A stretch of DNA of 64,000 bases from Cyathus striatus (lineage: Eukaryota; Basidiomycota; Agaricomycetes; Agaricales; Nidulariaceae). Below are positions 50,214 to 61,387 of the stretch, piece by piece. The stretch lies in NCBI GenBank assembly GCA_025738555.1, contig JAOVFP010000022.1, positions 1,054,001 through 1,118,000 on the forward strand, given 5' to 3'. Below the pieces are notes generated by a model. It was not told the DNA's origin, did no database searches, and was given only the letters and a program-made list of their open reading frames with translations. The position numbers and the translations under genes were made by a program. Position 1 is the first letter of the stretch. The number at the start of each line of letters is the position of its first letter.

Positions 50214-50691
50214 CTCGTCGTGTTCTTGAGGATTTTACTGAGTATCGGTGTCGGTGTCCTGGCGGGGCCTTTTTTGCGAGGTGTGTTGTGCGTGCACGGA
50301 CAGTATTGAAGTGTGGGAACTAGAGCACGGGATTTGGCCTAATTTGGAAACGGTGATCTTTCAACCAACGCGTCCGTTCGATTCCCAATCATAACATCGA
50401 CGAGCTGTACATTTCATTTACTCAGAAGAAAGTGGACGTCTGGGGAATTATTAATTAACTTTGAGCTCAACACAACATATGTATTAGTTTAATGGAGGGA
50501 CCAATGATATACATTTGCTTCAGGTTGCAGACTATGTACATCACAGCGTTTAAAATTCTTCACTAACGCTCAGCTTCCGAACCACGGCAGAGGTAGACTC
50601 AAGATCTAGACTCAGATATATTTCAACTACGATATTTTAAACACATTATATTCCAAACATTACTCAGCGATATTAAGTATAATAAATCCAT
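50214..50691. other. Spacer between eL37 promoter and MAPEG 3' end
   Basis: About 480 bp holding the eL37 promoter and 5' untranslated region (both genes read on the minus strand). No further gene is seen. Confidence 0.5.
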
Positions 50692-51450
50692 TCATAACGC
50701 CAGTGCCTTTAAAATACCTTGAACAACCCACTCTCCAGCAGTGTATGTAGCTATACCAACTGAACCAAGAAGGGCAATAGAGCTAAGTCTGTAGGCTAAG
50801 CCAACGCGCTGAGAAAAGGAAAACGTTAGTGAATTAATTACTATGATACAAGATACGGAGCTCACCTTAGCAGGATCACCGCTAACATAACCGCGAGTGT
50901 AAATGATACGCGAAACAGTGAAAGCTGCGCAGGTAAGGGCGGCGTAAAGGGGATACCTCAGCCCGGCAATGATGGTTCTAAGTAGTAACACAACATCGTT
51001 ATTCCAAACGCGAATACGTCACGGAAGTAATTAAACTCACGTTACATAGATACTAGGAATATTTTCCAGTGTATTTTGGTGTGCACCTAAATAAACGCAT
51101 GTAAGAGCTATAATTACACCGCCCGACCGCGAGGCTCGGAATGCTTACGTTGAGCGCAGTTGAAAATAAGAGCGTCTTTCGATGTTTTTGTATCAGCGAC
51201 TTCCGCGTACACTGTTGTTTATGAGTATTTTAACAATGAACGCGTAAACCAATAGGCTAACTTTGTGGGTACTTAATGCCAGCACGCTTTCTGTACTTGC
51301 TAACAACCAAGCTTTGGCCTACAAGAAGGAACACAGTTGACATGAGGGATGCGCCAACATAGGTAAAACTATTAAGTAGTCAAGATCAGCACTCACACGA
51401 GGATAAGACAAAACGCGAACTTACCCTTCAGGAATAACGATGGTAGTCAT
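50692..51450 (-). CDS. MAPEG family protein, microsomal glutathione S-transferase 3-like
   Basis: Exons in transcription order: 51450-51425, 51368-51262, 51211-51149, 51086-51041, 50977-50866 and 50808-50692, giving 156 residues with all frames joined. The sequence starts MTTIVIPEGFTYVGASLMST. It contains the MAPEG-typical FNCAQRAHQNTLENIPS (residues about 60-76) and ends in hydrophobic helices with RYPLYAALTCAAFTVSRIIY. The family comprises four-helix trimeric membrane enzymes; MGST3-like members conjugate or reduce lipid hydroperoxides with glutathione in the ER or mitochondrial outer membrane. Length fits the family (about 150). No adjacent gene suggests a pathway. A TATA-type element was not clearly identified. 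Confidence 0.9.
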
Positions 51451-51675
51451 GTTGAGAAAGGGAATCGATGCAGTGAGAAAAAGGAAGGTGAATAGAAGTC
51501 TAGCTTGAAGCGAGTACTTTGTACAGCTCTTTATACAGAACAAGTTTGCCAGCCGCCGATACGTGGCTAAAATCTCGGTATCAACATACGTCAGCTCCGG
51601 ATCAGTCGAAGTGTACGCGTGTGCCCAGGCGTAGCTTGATGAATCAGCAGTTGATCAGCAGTTTACGCATACACG

Positions 51676-52023
51676 GAGTTAAAGTTCTCCGTACTCGCTG
51701 CGTAAACGTGCATAAATGAATTCCTGTAAGTCATCCTTAGAAATTTATGTATTCTCAGGATTGTAGGGACTCGGGACTGTTACCGACTGTTACCGTAGAT
51801 CCCCCTAGTCCGAATAGGGCCAATTTTAAACAACTTGAAGTCATCACTTTTACAGATGGAGTTAAAGTTATCCACTCTTTCGTGCGTAAACGTGTATAAA
51901 TGACTCCCTGTAAGTCATCCTTAAAAATTCGTATACTTTGGAATATGAAGAGCGCCGATGCCGAACCCCCCTGTCCGAATAGGGCCAGTCCTAAACGCCC
52001 TCAAGCCATCACCTTTACTCAGA
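51676..52023. repeat. Direct duplication, about 180 bp unit
   Basis: Two adjacent units share GTTAAAGTT, GCGTAAACGTG, TAAATGA, CTGTAAGTCATCCTTA, GTCCGAATAGGGCCA and AAGTCATCAC/AAGCCATCAC. The second abuts the foldback element. No coding content. Confidence 0.7.
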
Positions 52024-52028
52024 ACTGA

Positions 52029-52990
52029 CACTGCGGGCATTGGCTTATATAATGTCAGAATAAAGAGTGAATATATGTAGATAAAATGTTAAATGTATTC
52101 AGTCTGTAATTTAAGAATTCATGAAGAATTTATTTGCAAAAATTTCCTCGATGTTTTCAACATTTAGTCTAAGATAAAACAAAGAGAATATTTAGAATAT
52201 ATTAAATTTGTTTTCTTAGAATAAACAAATAACATATTGAGATTTTATTAGAAATATATCCTTGTCTTAGAGTGAGAAATAATTGCAAACATAAAAGAGA
52301 TAAGATCTCGGATCAAATTCTGGATAAGGACAACATGTCATCAACAAATACATATGGTGCACATATGTCATATGATCACAATATACACCAGGATAATATT
52401 GTGATCGTCGGTAGGGGCGCATCAAGGGGTGCAGGCGCATATACATATATACTATTAAAGAAAGATATGTCACTTTTGACATGTACATTACAATTGCATT
52501 ATATACCTGTTTCTTGAAGTTACTTTTGACTTATGGTGCATTTTAAATTTCCTATATGTAGTAATAGCATAGATCTATATATGCCTACACCCCTTGATAC
52601 ACCCCTACCGACGATCACAATATTATCCTGGTGTATATTGTGATCATATGACATATGTGCACCATATGTATTTGTTGATGACATGTTGTCCTTATCCAGA
52701 ATTTGATCCGAGATCTTATCTCTTTTATGTTTGCAATTATTTCTCACTCTAAGACAAGGATATATTTCTAATAAAATCTCAATATGTTATTCATTTATTC
52801 TAAGAAAACAGATTTAATATATTCTAGATATTCTCTTTGTTTTATCTTAGAATAAATGTTGAAAACATCAAGGAAAACTTTACAAATAAATTCCTTATAA
52901 ATTCTTAAATTACAGACTGAACACATTTGACATTTTATCTACATATATTCACTCTTTATTCTGACATAATATAAGCCAATGCCCGCAGTG
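52029..52990. mobile_element. Foldback (long inverted repeat) element, about 0.96 kb
   Basis: The two halves are near-perfect reverse complements. The left arm (52029 to about 52450) starts CACTGCGGGCATTGGCTTAT; the right arm (about 52575-52990) ends ATAAGCCAATGCCCGCAGTG; about 125 bp lie between. TGA flanks both ends (52026-52028 and 52991-52993), consistent with a 3-bp target duplication. CACTG termini and a 3-bp duplication fit the CACTA superfamily, so this may be a non-autonomous relative. The open frames in each arm are mirror copies and are not considered genes. It sits 187 bp beyond the stop codon of DUF6533 gene 6. Confidence 0.8.
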
Positions 52991-53176
52991 TGAGAAGGAT
53001 GAATGGGTGGGAAATGTCCCTAGATTTCTGAAAAGTGTGGTAAAAATTGGTATACTTATATTTACATAGCATGTGGTTGCTAAAGAACTGTGCACCTCGA
53101 ACAAGAATACAAAATAGAGAGAAATGAATGGTTGATACGTGAGCGAAAGTATATAAACAGGCATTATAAATAGGAT

Positions 53177-54579
53177 TTACTCGAAATCCGAGTCTGCTGG
53201 ATAAACTAGTGAATTGTATTTCAAGTTGGTGAATTTCTCCATCTTGAAGTGAAGGCGAGAGATCAGGACCGAGCCCAGGGCCCAAAATGTACTTGAATTA
53301 TTGTAAGGCTGTGCTGCTTACTTGCGAAATGATCGAAGTACTTACAATAGAAGGAGTAGGATCTTATCAGGCTGAATGAATCTAAGGTCAGGCTATGCGT
53401 AAACAAATGCCGGCGATCTGAATGCTTACCGTGCAAAATATCGCGGTGAACAAGTCAACCAAATGAATAGCTAAGAAGTGATAAATTTGATGTACTTATT
53501 ATCTTCTTGACAAGCTTACCAGTATTTGCCTGCGTAGCAGAAGTGAGGATGGATAACCCAGTGGACGAGCAAAAACGTACCAGGAAAAATTTCGCGCCAT
53601 CCTTAAATAAATCGTTTATCAACTCTGCATTGTTTCGATGAGGGCGATCAAGCGCGTTGTAAATCGTGAGTATAATAATGAAAATATCGAAAGCACACTA
53701 CATTTTTCAGTATATATGAGTGCGTCTCGAATCTATTTGTTTGAGTACTCACCATGGGCGCCAAAACCCCGACAAGGTGTTTTGGCTTCTGGAAGGCAAT
53801 ACAGGCATTAAATCCAGGTATCACAAATAGAAATTCTTGAGAGTGGCGTGAGGCGCACGACCATGGAAGAGAGACATGAAACATCTTACCATCCTTTAAC
53901 TTGACCATCGTCAAAATTGCAAAGACTTGGGAAAATGAGACGGCTATAACGAAGCCGCCAGTTAACCAGTAAAATATAGATCGTCGCTGATCAGTCAAAG
54001 CATATACACGAAGAACAAAAACGACTTTGCGAGAATATACTTCAGCAACATTGTTATGGTAGTCATGACACACCCTTACATTGTGAAATTTCGGCCGCTA
54101 TCGTCCCACAAAAAGCTACAAACATGAAATAGCTCCTACACCTAAAATTTAGCTATTTATTAGTATGTCAAACAGCAGTTCTTGATGGACGGAAGCTTAC
54201 AGCTGTAGAAGATCACAATACCGTCAGACACATTAAGAAATTTAGCAAATTTGTCAACGTACATCCAATGACGGCGTTTGAATCCCGCTTGAAACTAGCC
54301 AGTTCGATTAGAAGAGGTAATCGAATGCAATTGAGTATAATGCGTACCATAAGCAATAAAAAGCAAAAACCCTTCATTCACATATCGGTTGAACGCAAAC
54401 GCGCCCTTCAGCATCCACCTCGATCTCCCACGACTATTCCAAATCAACTGCACTTCTCGATCCAAGGTCGTCAAATGATCCCACAGAAGTACTGCAAGAG
54501 CTCCGCCAGTGAGATACCTGGAAGCCAGTAGGCTGTTAAGAGCGTCGATCTGACTTGCAAGTACCGTTGTGGGACTCAT
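53177..54579 (-). CDS. DUF6533 multi-pass membrane protein 6
   Basis: Exons in transcription order: 54579-54348, 54294-54263, 54202-54201 (2 nt), 54141-54080, 54024-53890, 53835-53753, 53697-53581, 53529-53520 (10 nt), 53470-53430, 53371-53346 and 53291-53177, giving 284 residues with no break. The signature is ASRYLTGGALAVLLWDHLTT and VQLIWNSRGRSRW; later FVFVLRVYALTDQRR, KHLVGVLAPM and SRLHFKMEKFTN. It lies on the opposite strand from genes 1-5 and is about 16 kb away from them, but has the same exon sizes and phases. The start is the first ATG after an upstream stop. Confidence 0.87.
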
Positions 54580-55348
54580 AGCATTCTGAGAGCAAGGATA
54601 TGTTTGAGGGGTGGGGCCTTATAGAAGAAAAAACCTCCTCGCGACAAATAGATATCGTAAAATGTAAGTATATGGGAAAAGAAGCTGAGGGAAGCGGTCG
54701 TAATGCGAAAATAAATGGCCACACTGGGCCACACTTTGGAATTTCTGTTGAAATGTCGCTATGCCCTACATGAGCCTACACATTTATGTAGGCTTTTGGT
54801 TTTGATGCTGATGCACGAGTGATGCTTTGATGCATATACCAAGCCGAGAGACCTAAAGAATTCTTCTATCATTCTAATATCTTGATGGCCATGAAGCACC
54901 AGTGAAACATCGGTAATCTATAATGTTCACCGTAATTAAAACGCGAAGATAGCCTTCTGCTCGACGCACTTGTCCACCACCTAGGAGGATACAGGTCCTC
55001 TCATAACGTCCTGAATGTGCAAACGACACGATCTTGCCACTGCTTAAAATCTCAGTGGGGTACATTTGCCGAGCAATCACCTAACGACCGGTTAATCGTC
55101 CTTCTCAGCCAAGTCAAAAACTGAACTCAAACATATCAACCGCATGATTTGCTAGAACGAATCCCATCTTTTTCATGTCACCTACCTATAAACTTGACAG
55201 CTGCACCAACAAGGGTAACCCACTCCCGCGAAACCATGAAAACAATTCTTACACTGTACTATTATAATATACAAATACAATACTAGGCGAAGCGTGTCAA
55301 CGAAACTCAAACCACTAAAAATAAAGAACACATTGGTGCGCACGTACG
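54580..55348. other. Spacer, no gene recognised
   Basis: Holds the promoter of DUF6533 gene 6 and the 3' flank of the deaminase-like gene. No other feature is evident. Confidence 0.45.
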
Positions 55349-57372
55349 TCAACTCCTCTGGTACGCTCTACTGCGGCGCTTACCAGCAACATTCTTTAAC
55401 AATACAACCGGATTCTGCGCCAGTTTACCCTTGCTGAACTGCTGCCACAATATGTTTTTCAGCTCCTCGCCGAAGTGTGAAACCATCTTCTCCAATATCT
55501 CCACTGGAAGCCAGGGAGGCAAGGTACAAGGGTATACCTTATTATGGGACGCCCGGGGGCGGACTTGCAAAACGGGATCAGGTCCCAAGAATTCCATCAA
55601 CTTGGAACACACTTCGCAGCATGGCTCAGATGTTCCCATAGGGCTGAAGTACGTATCCTGATGATGATGTGAGTTATAACGTTCAAACTCAAGATGATGA
55701 TGGACGAAGACTTACTTCAAAGAGATCGCGGATCTCCTCAGGCATCGTTTCATCGGGGGCACGCATAAGACTACCGAGGAATGCTTCGCAGTGTAATGTC
55801 CCCCGGAACCCGACACCTGTGGATAACGGACTCGCAGGCTTCAAATCCTCCAACTCGCCATTCGACACCAGCTCCTCGATCATCGCCACCGCGTTCTCAG
55901 CTGTCAATCTGCCATATCTTTTGTCGCCCGTTTTAGCTGGAAACAGAGTTGTCATAACGTCACGCCACGTGTACATATAGGCGTCCTGTGGGGGTATAAC
56001 AAAGACTTCTACAGAGAACGGGCCTAAATCTGCACCCTTGTGTACATTGTCCGCTTTCTTGTGTGGTTTTTCCACTTTCCCACTGTGTTTGAGATCGGAT
56101 TCGAGGTGTGTCAGTTGCTCGAGTAGTATGTCGATGTAATATAAACCGTCCAAATGTGCTAAGTGTAGATTAAGCCAGTTCATGTACGCCTCGGATACGC
56201 TGTCGTCGTCTTCTGGATACACGTCGCGTAGGGCAACGTCCTCATCAGTCCAGATGTGTTCGCCGTATCTGTCCAACTCTTTGTCTTTGAGATCTTTGAA
56301 CACGAGATAAGGTTCCATCCTGGCAAGATGGGGCCTGAAAGCGGAGGAGTCGGCAGCTGTGCGGAGGATCATCGCTGTTTGCGATACCCGCCTGCGCATC
56401 GATTCCAGCTCTGGAAATATGTCGTGGAAGGGCTGCCCCTTGGCAGCGACTCCATCCCGCCATCCATGAATTGAATAAAACGTTCCAGCGAGGAGTAATA
56501 CTCCCCTATCATATAACATAAGAAGTCGTGAAATTCGTCAGCGGTATCATAGGTATATATGGACTTTTCTCCAGAGGCATAAGCAAGGCGCTTAAGGTGT
56601 TTACACCGAGGCAACTGGGGAAACTGCACTTCCCAGATGGGTACCATCTCAAGGAAGGCGCGATCACGGTGCACTTGCCGTTGACTTCTTGGGACGGGTG
56701 TAGGGAATGGACCGGAGATAGTGGAGGGCTTAGGTGCGTTGAGGAGGTTGTCGGAAAATGGCTTGGACAGCTTTGGATGTGACATCCTTCGATGTATGTT
56801 TCGGGCACACATCGCTAGAATATCAGTAAGCGGATTATGCCCTTGCACCTTCCACCGATTAATGAGTTTCAGTATAGATGCGGCATGGTCTATAATCGAC
56901 CCGGAATGCCTATGTACATTCGCAGATCACCAGGAACGGTTATTTTTGTTCTTTCTCTATGTGAAGGGACTCACCATTGTCCTATCATGTTGAAAACCTC
57001 CGAGCCGTGCCATTCATGTGAAAGAATAGAATTCTCGAATGTATCCTCTAAGTCACCGTATTGCCTATCCACCTCAACACAAGCTATGATGTGTGATTTG
57101 TAGGATCCATCCTCCAACTTTAAACCGGTGCTGGTGACAGCAGCCCTCTCATTGTCGCGAACTAGAAGCGTAGCAAATGCATCCAATGGTTCCCTCCATA
57201 GTATACTGGTCATAAGTTCTGTATCCTCGTTGATATCTGGATCATTAGATCCCAACCCTAGCCCAGAGCGAGAGAGAATTGAGATCAAGGTAGAGATCGT
57301 TCGAAAAGACAGGATAGCATCGACCTTGCGACGCTGAGCGTCAGGGGAGGCCCCAGGATGTTGGGAGACCAT
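55349..57372 (-). CDS. OTT_1508-like deaminase superfamily protein
   Basis: Exons in transcription order: 57372-56975, 56909-56565, 56505-55716 and 55657-55349, giving 613 residues; all junctions are GT-AG and in phase. The C-terminal part contains RGTLHCEAFLGSLM (HxE) and, across the last intron, SEPCCEVCSKLMEFL (CxxC). HxE with a later CxxC is the zinc and catalytic signature of the cytidine-deaminase fold. This spacing and the CCxVC form resemble the OTT_1508-type deaminases found in many copies in Agaricomycetes. The N-terminal 400 residues, with EHIWTDEDVALRD and a charged KVEKPHKKADN segment, have no domain I recognise. The substrate is unknown; relatives have been discussed as nucleic-acid editors in conflict systems, but no such role is shown here. 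Confidence 0.72.
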
Positions 57373-58772
57373 GGCGGTTCAGAAGAGGAGCGTACTGAAT
57401 TCAACTTTCGTCTTGATTAATGGGGTGGGGTTGGTCCAGAAAGGAAGGTCGTGTGGACATCACTGTGGATGGCCTTCAAGCCGCCCTGCCCAAAGCCCAC
57501 AGCACCATTCGCGGTGCCACGTCCCGTCCCTGCCGCGGTCTTCCGATGATGATGTAAGTGTCACAATAGGTCACATACCTTCTATTTAAGGCAGTTCTAT
57601 TCACTCGTGGTCATCCACTCGCCACCATGAAGAGCGAATTAGACAGCCTCTAATCACTCTAGCTCATCAACTGACCCCCAGTACACGCCCAATTCAACCC
57701 TGTGCAACCCAGGGTTAGCTAGCGCATCGCTCGATGGATGCAAGCAGCAAATGGGATGGAGGTTCTGTAGGGTTCTGCGAGTGGATCAATGTGGTGCCGT
57801 AAGTAAGCAATTCATAGTCTAGACTCCGATTTCTTTTCCGGACATCGAGCAATCCGACGAAACACCGCCTTATATCCATTCACTTTGAGGTTAACTGTAC
57901 AATGTACAATGCACTTCTAGAAAGAATCGATCCAAAGCAAGTTTACAGTTACTAGAAGCTATCATGCCATCCAAGTAGCGCAGTCTGAGAACATTCATTC
58001 ATTCCAATACAGCATTGGTATGGTGAAATGTACCATTCAAACAGTTCATTTTTCAGGATTTGACTCGGGATTTTATTGTGAGCGCTGTCACCTAAATTTG
58101 GCCGACTAACCAGGGCAAATTTAGCAAACGAATGAATGGGTAGGCCATATTTATATTTAACTCCGCTAGCTACGTACCATAGTCTCACTGGAGCATCATA
58201 ACTGAGACGACATGGAGGAGTGGTACATACTCTTCGATCGGATTCCTTCATGGCGCAACTCACGCACTTGCGCTAAGTATAGTTACCTGTACATCCTCAA
58301 TCACCGCAGCGCATTAACTTAACTATCACGTCGACTCCTTTTCAATCAGACACGGTCAGGCGACCCATAATTTTGCATCCTAGGGTAATAAATTTCCGAT
58401 CCTGTGAAATGCACACAATGGTGACATATAACATACACGGATTATGTGTGCATCAAGGGTGGCGCAACGCTGAAGCTCAAAGCACCTCAAGTAAGTAGGG
58501 GTATCGTGATTTATCGTGATCATTCCTGAGCATAAAAACACAAGTTATATATAAATAGTACAGTATGCTGATTCCTTGGTTTCTCTGTAGATTAGTAGAT
58601 ACTAGAGGGGAGGAGCTTTGATACAACACGTAACAGATGGTAGCCTTGCCATGGTCCATCACCGATACCAAATTTATGCGTCGTATATAACGTGTTAAAG
58701 GTATATTTGAACTAACTACACATCTTCAAATGAGTAGTAGGTATCGTTCGATCGATCGATAGCGTACATAAT
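57373..58772. other. Spacer, no gene recognised
   Basis: About 1.4 kb with short frames only. It includes the deaminase promoter and the 3' flank of DUF6533 gene 7. Confidence 0.45.
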
Positions 58773-60193
58773 CTATGCCTTAGTATCATGAAAGGACAAA
58801 CTACTATACTGAGTGCTCAGATGTTTCTCCATGGTGAAGTGTAGCCGAGAAATCATTATCGAGCCCAAGGCCCAGAAAGCACTTCAGCAAATGTGAGTAA
58901 GCTTACACTATATTAAATTAGAGGCCCGTTAGGGACTTACAACATAAGAATAAGGAAATGTTCCACCTGTGCAAGCAAGTTATATTCTCGCCTAGCATGC
59001 TGATATAAGTAATTACTTACTGAACTACGTGCAGCTGTTACCAAATTCACAAAATGGATAACTGGACAGTTCAATTCTTTAGACTATGTCTTCTATTAAA
59101 GATAGTGACATACCGGCCCCTGACTGAGAAAATGGAATTAAGACTACGCCCTCAAGAATAAAAACATAAACATACAAGAAATATGCTTGCGCCATCCCTA
59201 TACAAACTATTGAAAAACTCCGCATTGCTTCGATGAGGTCGTTCAAGCGCATTGTAAATCGCAAATGCAATGATAAACAAAGTGAAAGCACACTGAAAGT
59301 TTTCAACACTTAGCAAGTGTTATATCTTGTACCCAAATGAGGGATTCGTACCATAGGCGCCAGAATTCCGGGAAGATACCGCGGGTTCTGAGCCATAAAA
59401 CAGGCATTAATACGGGGAATCGCGAATACAGTTTCTAAAAGCCAATGTAAGGTGAAGCGTTACAGGTTATGAAAGATAAATCATACCAGTCTTCAGTCCT
59501 ACAATCGTTAGAATTGCGAATACATGTGAAAGCGACATTGCTATAATGAAACCTGCAGTTAACCAATACAAGACAACGCGTCGATTGTCCATTAACATAT
59601 ATAGTCGAAGTAACAGAACAACTTCAGCAAAAGAACGCTAGTGATCAGCAGGAGTTGTGTAGACACTGTTCGAGTTTAGCGACGTACAGTGTGAGATTTC
59701 GGCCGCTGTCGTTGAGCAAAATGCTATGAACATAAAATAGCTCCTGCAACTTTAAGACGTTTAGCACTATGGAAAATACTAGTCGATAACAAAAGCCTAC
59801 AGCTATATAATAAGGTTAAGACGTCTCTCCATAGAATCATCAGCAAAAAAAACAACATACATCATTTGATGGTGTAATTATTCCGCTTGAAACTAGTGGA
59901 CTGATTTTTAACACTTTCAATAATTCGGAATAATGGGACGTACCATATGCAATGAACAAAAAGAATGCCTCATTGCCGTACCTGTTAAAGGCAAATGAAC
60001 ACTTGAGCATCCATTTTGACCTTCCATGGCTCTTCCAAATGTAATGCACTTCTCTATCCAAGGTCGTTAAATGATCCCATATAAGAACAGCAAGGGCTCC
60101 TCCGGTAAGGTACCTGGAAGCCAATAGGTTGTTGGAAGCATTTAGAATATCAGCCACAGTGAGCTGACTCATGACGGTGGATTCCGATGTCAT
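58773..60193 (-). CDS. DUF6533 multi-pass membrane protein 7
   Basis: Exons in transcription order: 60193-59944, 59892-59861, 59802-59801 (2 nt), 59749-59688, 59621-59487, 59434-59352, 59292-59176, 59123-59114 (10 nt), 59061-59021, 58966-58941 and 58881-58773, giving 288 residues. The signature is ASRYLTGGALAVLIWDHLTT with VHYIWKSHGRSKW; later FVLLLRLYMLMDNRR, RYLPGILAPM and SRLHFTMEKHLS. Several in-frame ATG codons precede the signature (60253, 60217, 60193, 60172); 60193 is chosen as giving an N-terminus of similar size to gene 6. A long inverted repeat begins about 200 bp upstream, close to the promoter. Confidence 0.83.
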
Positions 60194-60391
60194 TGAAGTC
60201 AGATTATAGGCGGCCATAGCATACAGGTATAAGTACCCAATGATAAAGATCAAGAAAATAATAGATGAGAATTTCTTCTGGTAATTAGCACTCTAGTATG
60301 ATTAGTATGATGTGGTTGCAGTGCGACGTCATCATTAAAGATGCATCTTACATCATTATGTTAGTGAATATATATATCCTCCAATTCACCA

Positions 60392-61291
60392 GTGGCTCTG
60401 TTTCTGATTGATCGCTGTCGGTGTCTACCGGAGGTGCGAAATGTTTCGTCACCGGGGGGTTGATTTATTGCAAATAACCTAGTTGGAATCAATATTTACT
60501 GTGTATTAGTAGTTTGAAATCAATGGTTAGTAGTTAGAAGTGGTTTAATTGAAATCAATAAGATGAATGAAATCATTGCGGTAGCAAATCAATAAAATAA
60601 AATCAATTAGAAATGGAATGTATGGTCCCAAACTGCACGCATAACGTAGCTGTACAGCTGTTAACCACATCAGCATAGCCGCTATGCCACTAGACCTTTT
60701 TTATGTAGTATACTTCGGACTACTTAACTAGTAACTCGCAGTCATTTCTATGGACTTTGTAAAAGTTGGTAAAGTTAGGGATATATGTTTCTTGATATAT
60801 CTTAACCGAAATATTGTACCAGTACTATATTTTCCAGCCCATTTAATCTAATTTCATGCCTATATTAATGTTATATTTGTTTTATGAATTTCAGCAAATT
60901 AGTGTACCAATTTTTACTAAGTCCATAGAAATGACAGCGAGTTACTAGTTAAATAGCTCAAAGTGTACTACATAGAGAAAACCTGATGGTGTAGCGGCTA
61001 CGTTGATGTGGTTAACAGCTGTACTGCTCAGTGCTACGTTATGTGTGTGGTTGGGGACCACACATTTCACTTCTAATTGATTTTATTTTATTGATTTGTT
61101 ACCGCAATGATTTCATTCATCTTATTGATTTCAACTAAACTATTTCTAACTACTAACCATTGATTTCAAACTACTAATACACAGTAAGTATTGATTCCAG
61201 CTAGGTTATTTGCAATTAATCAACCCCCCGGTGACGAAACATTTCGCACCTCCGGTAGTCACCGACAGCGATCAATCAGAATCGAAGCCAC
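60392..61291. mobile_element. Second long inverted-repeat element, about 0.9 kb
   Basis: The arms (about 60392-60770 and 60900-61291) are imperfect reverse complements; shared words include CTGATTGATCGCTGTCGGTG, CCGGAGGTGCGAAATGTTTC, GGTTGATTTATTGC-like and GTTAACCACATCA. The centre is AT-rich, with TTTACTAAGTCCATAGAAATG and its mirror. No target duplication was clear. It has no coding capacity and is unrelated in sequence to the 52 kb foldback. Confidence 0.7.
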
Positions 61292-61387
61292 GACTCGTGT
61301 ATCTATATAGTATTTCCCTTGTAAATTCTCCCACGGTCACTTTTGGACGGCTGAACCTGCTTTTGGGTATTGCCTGGTCTCACGTTC

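Noticed and set aside
52272..52747. Paired opposite-strand open frames with the same protein in the foldback arms
   Set aside because: They are mirror images caused by the palindrome; there is no start context, homology or codon bias.
21416..60193. DUF6533 cluster as a mating-type pheromone-receptor locus
   Set aside because: The proteins lack STE3 features, and no short CAAX-ended pheromone precursor frame was seen nearby.
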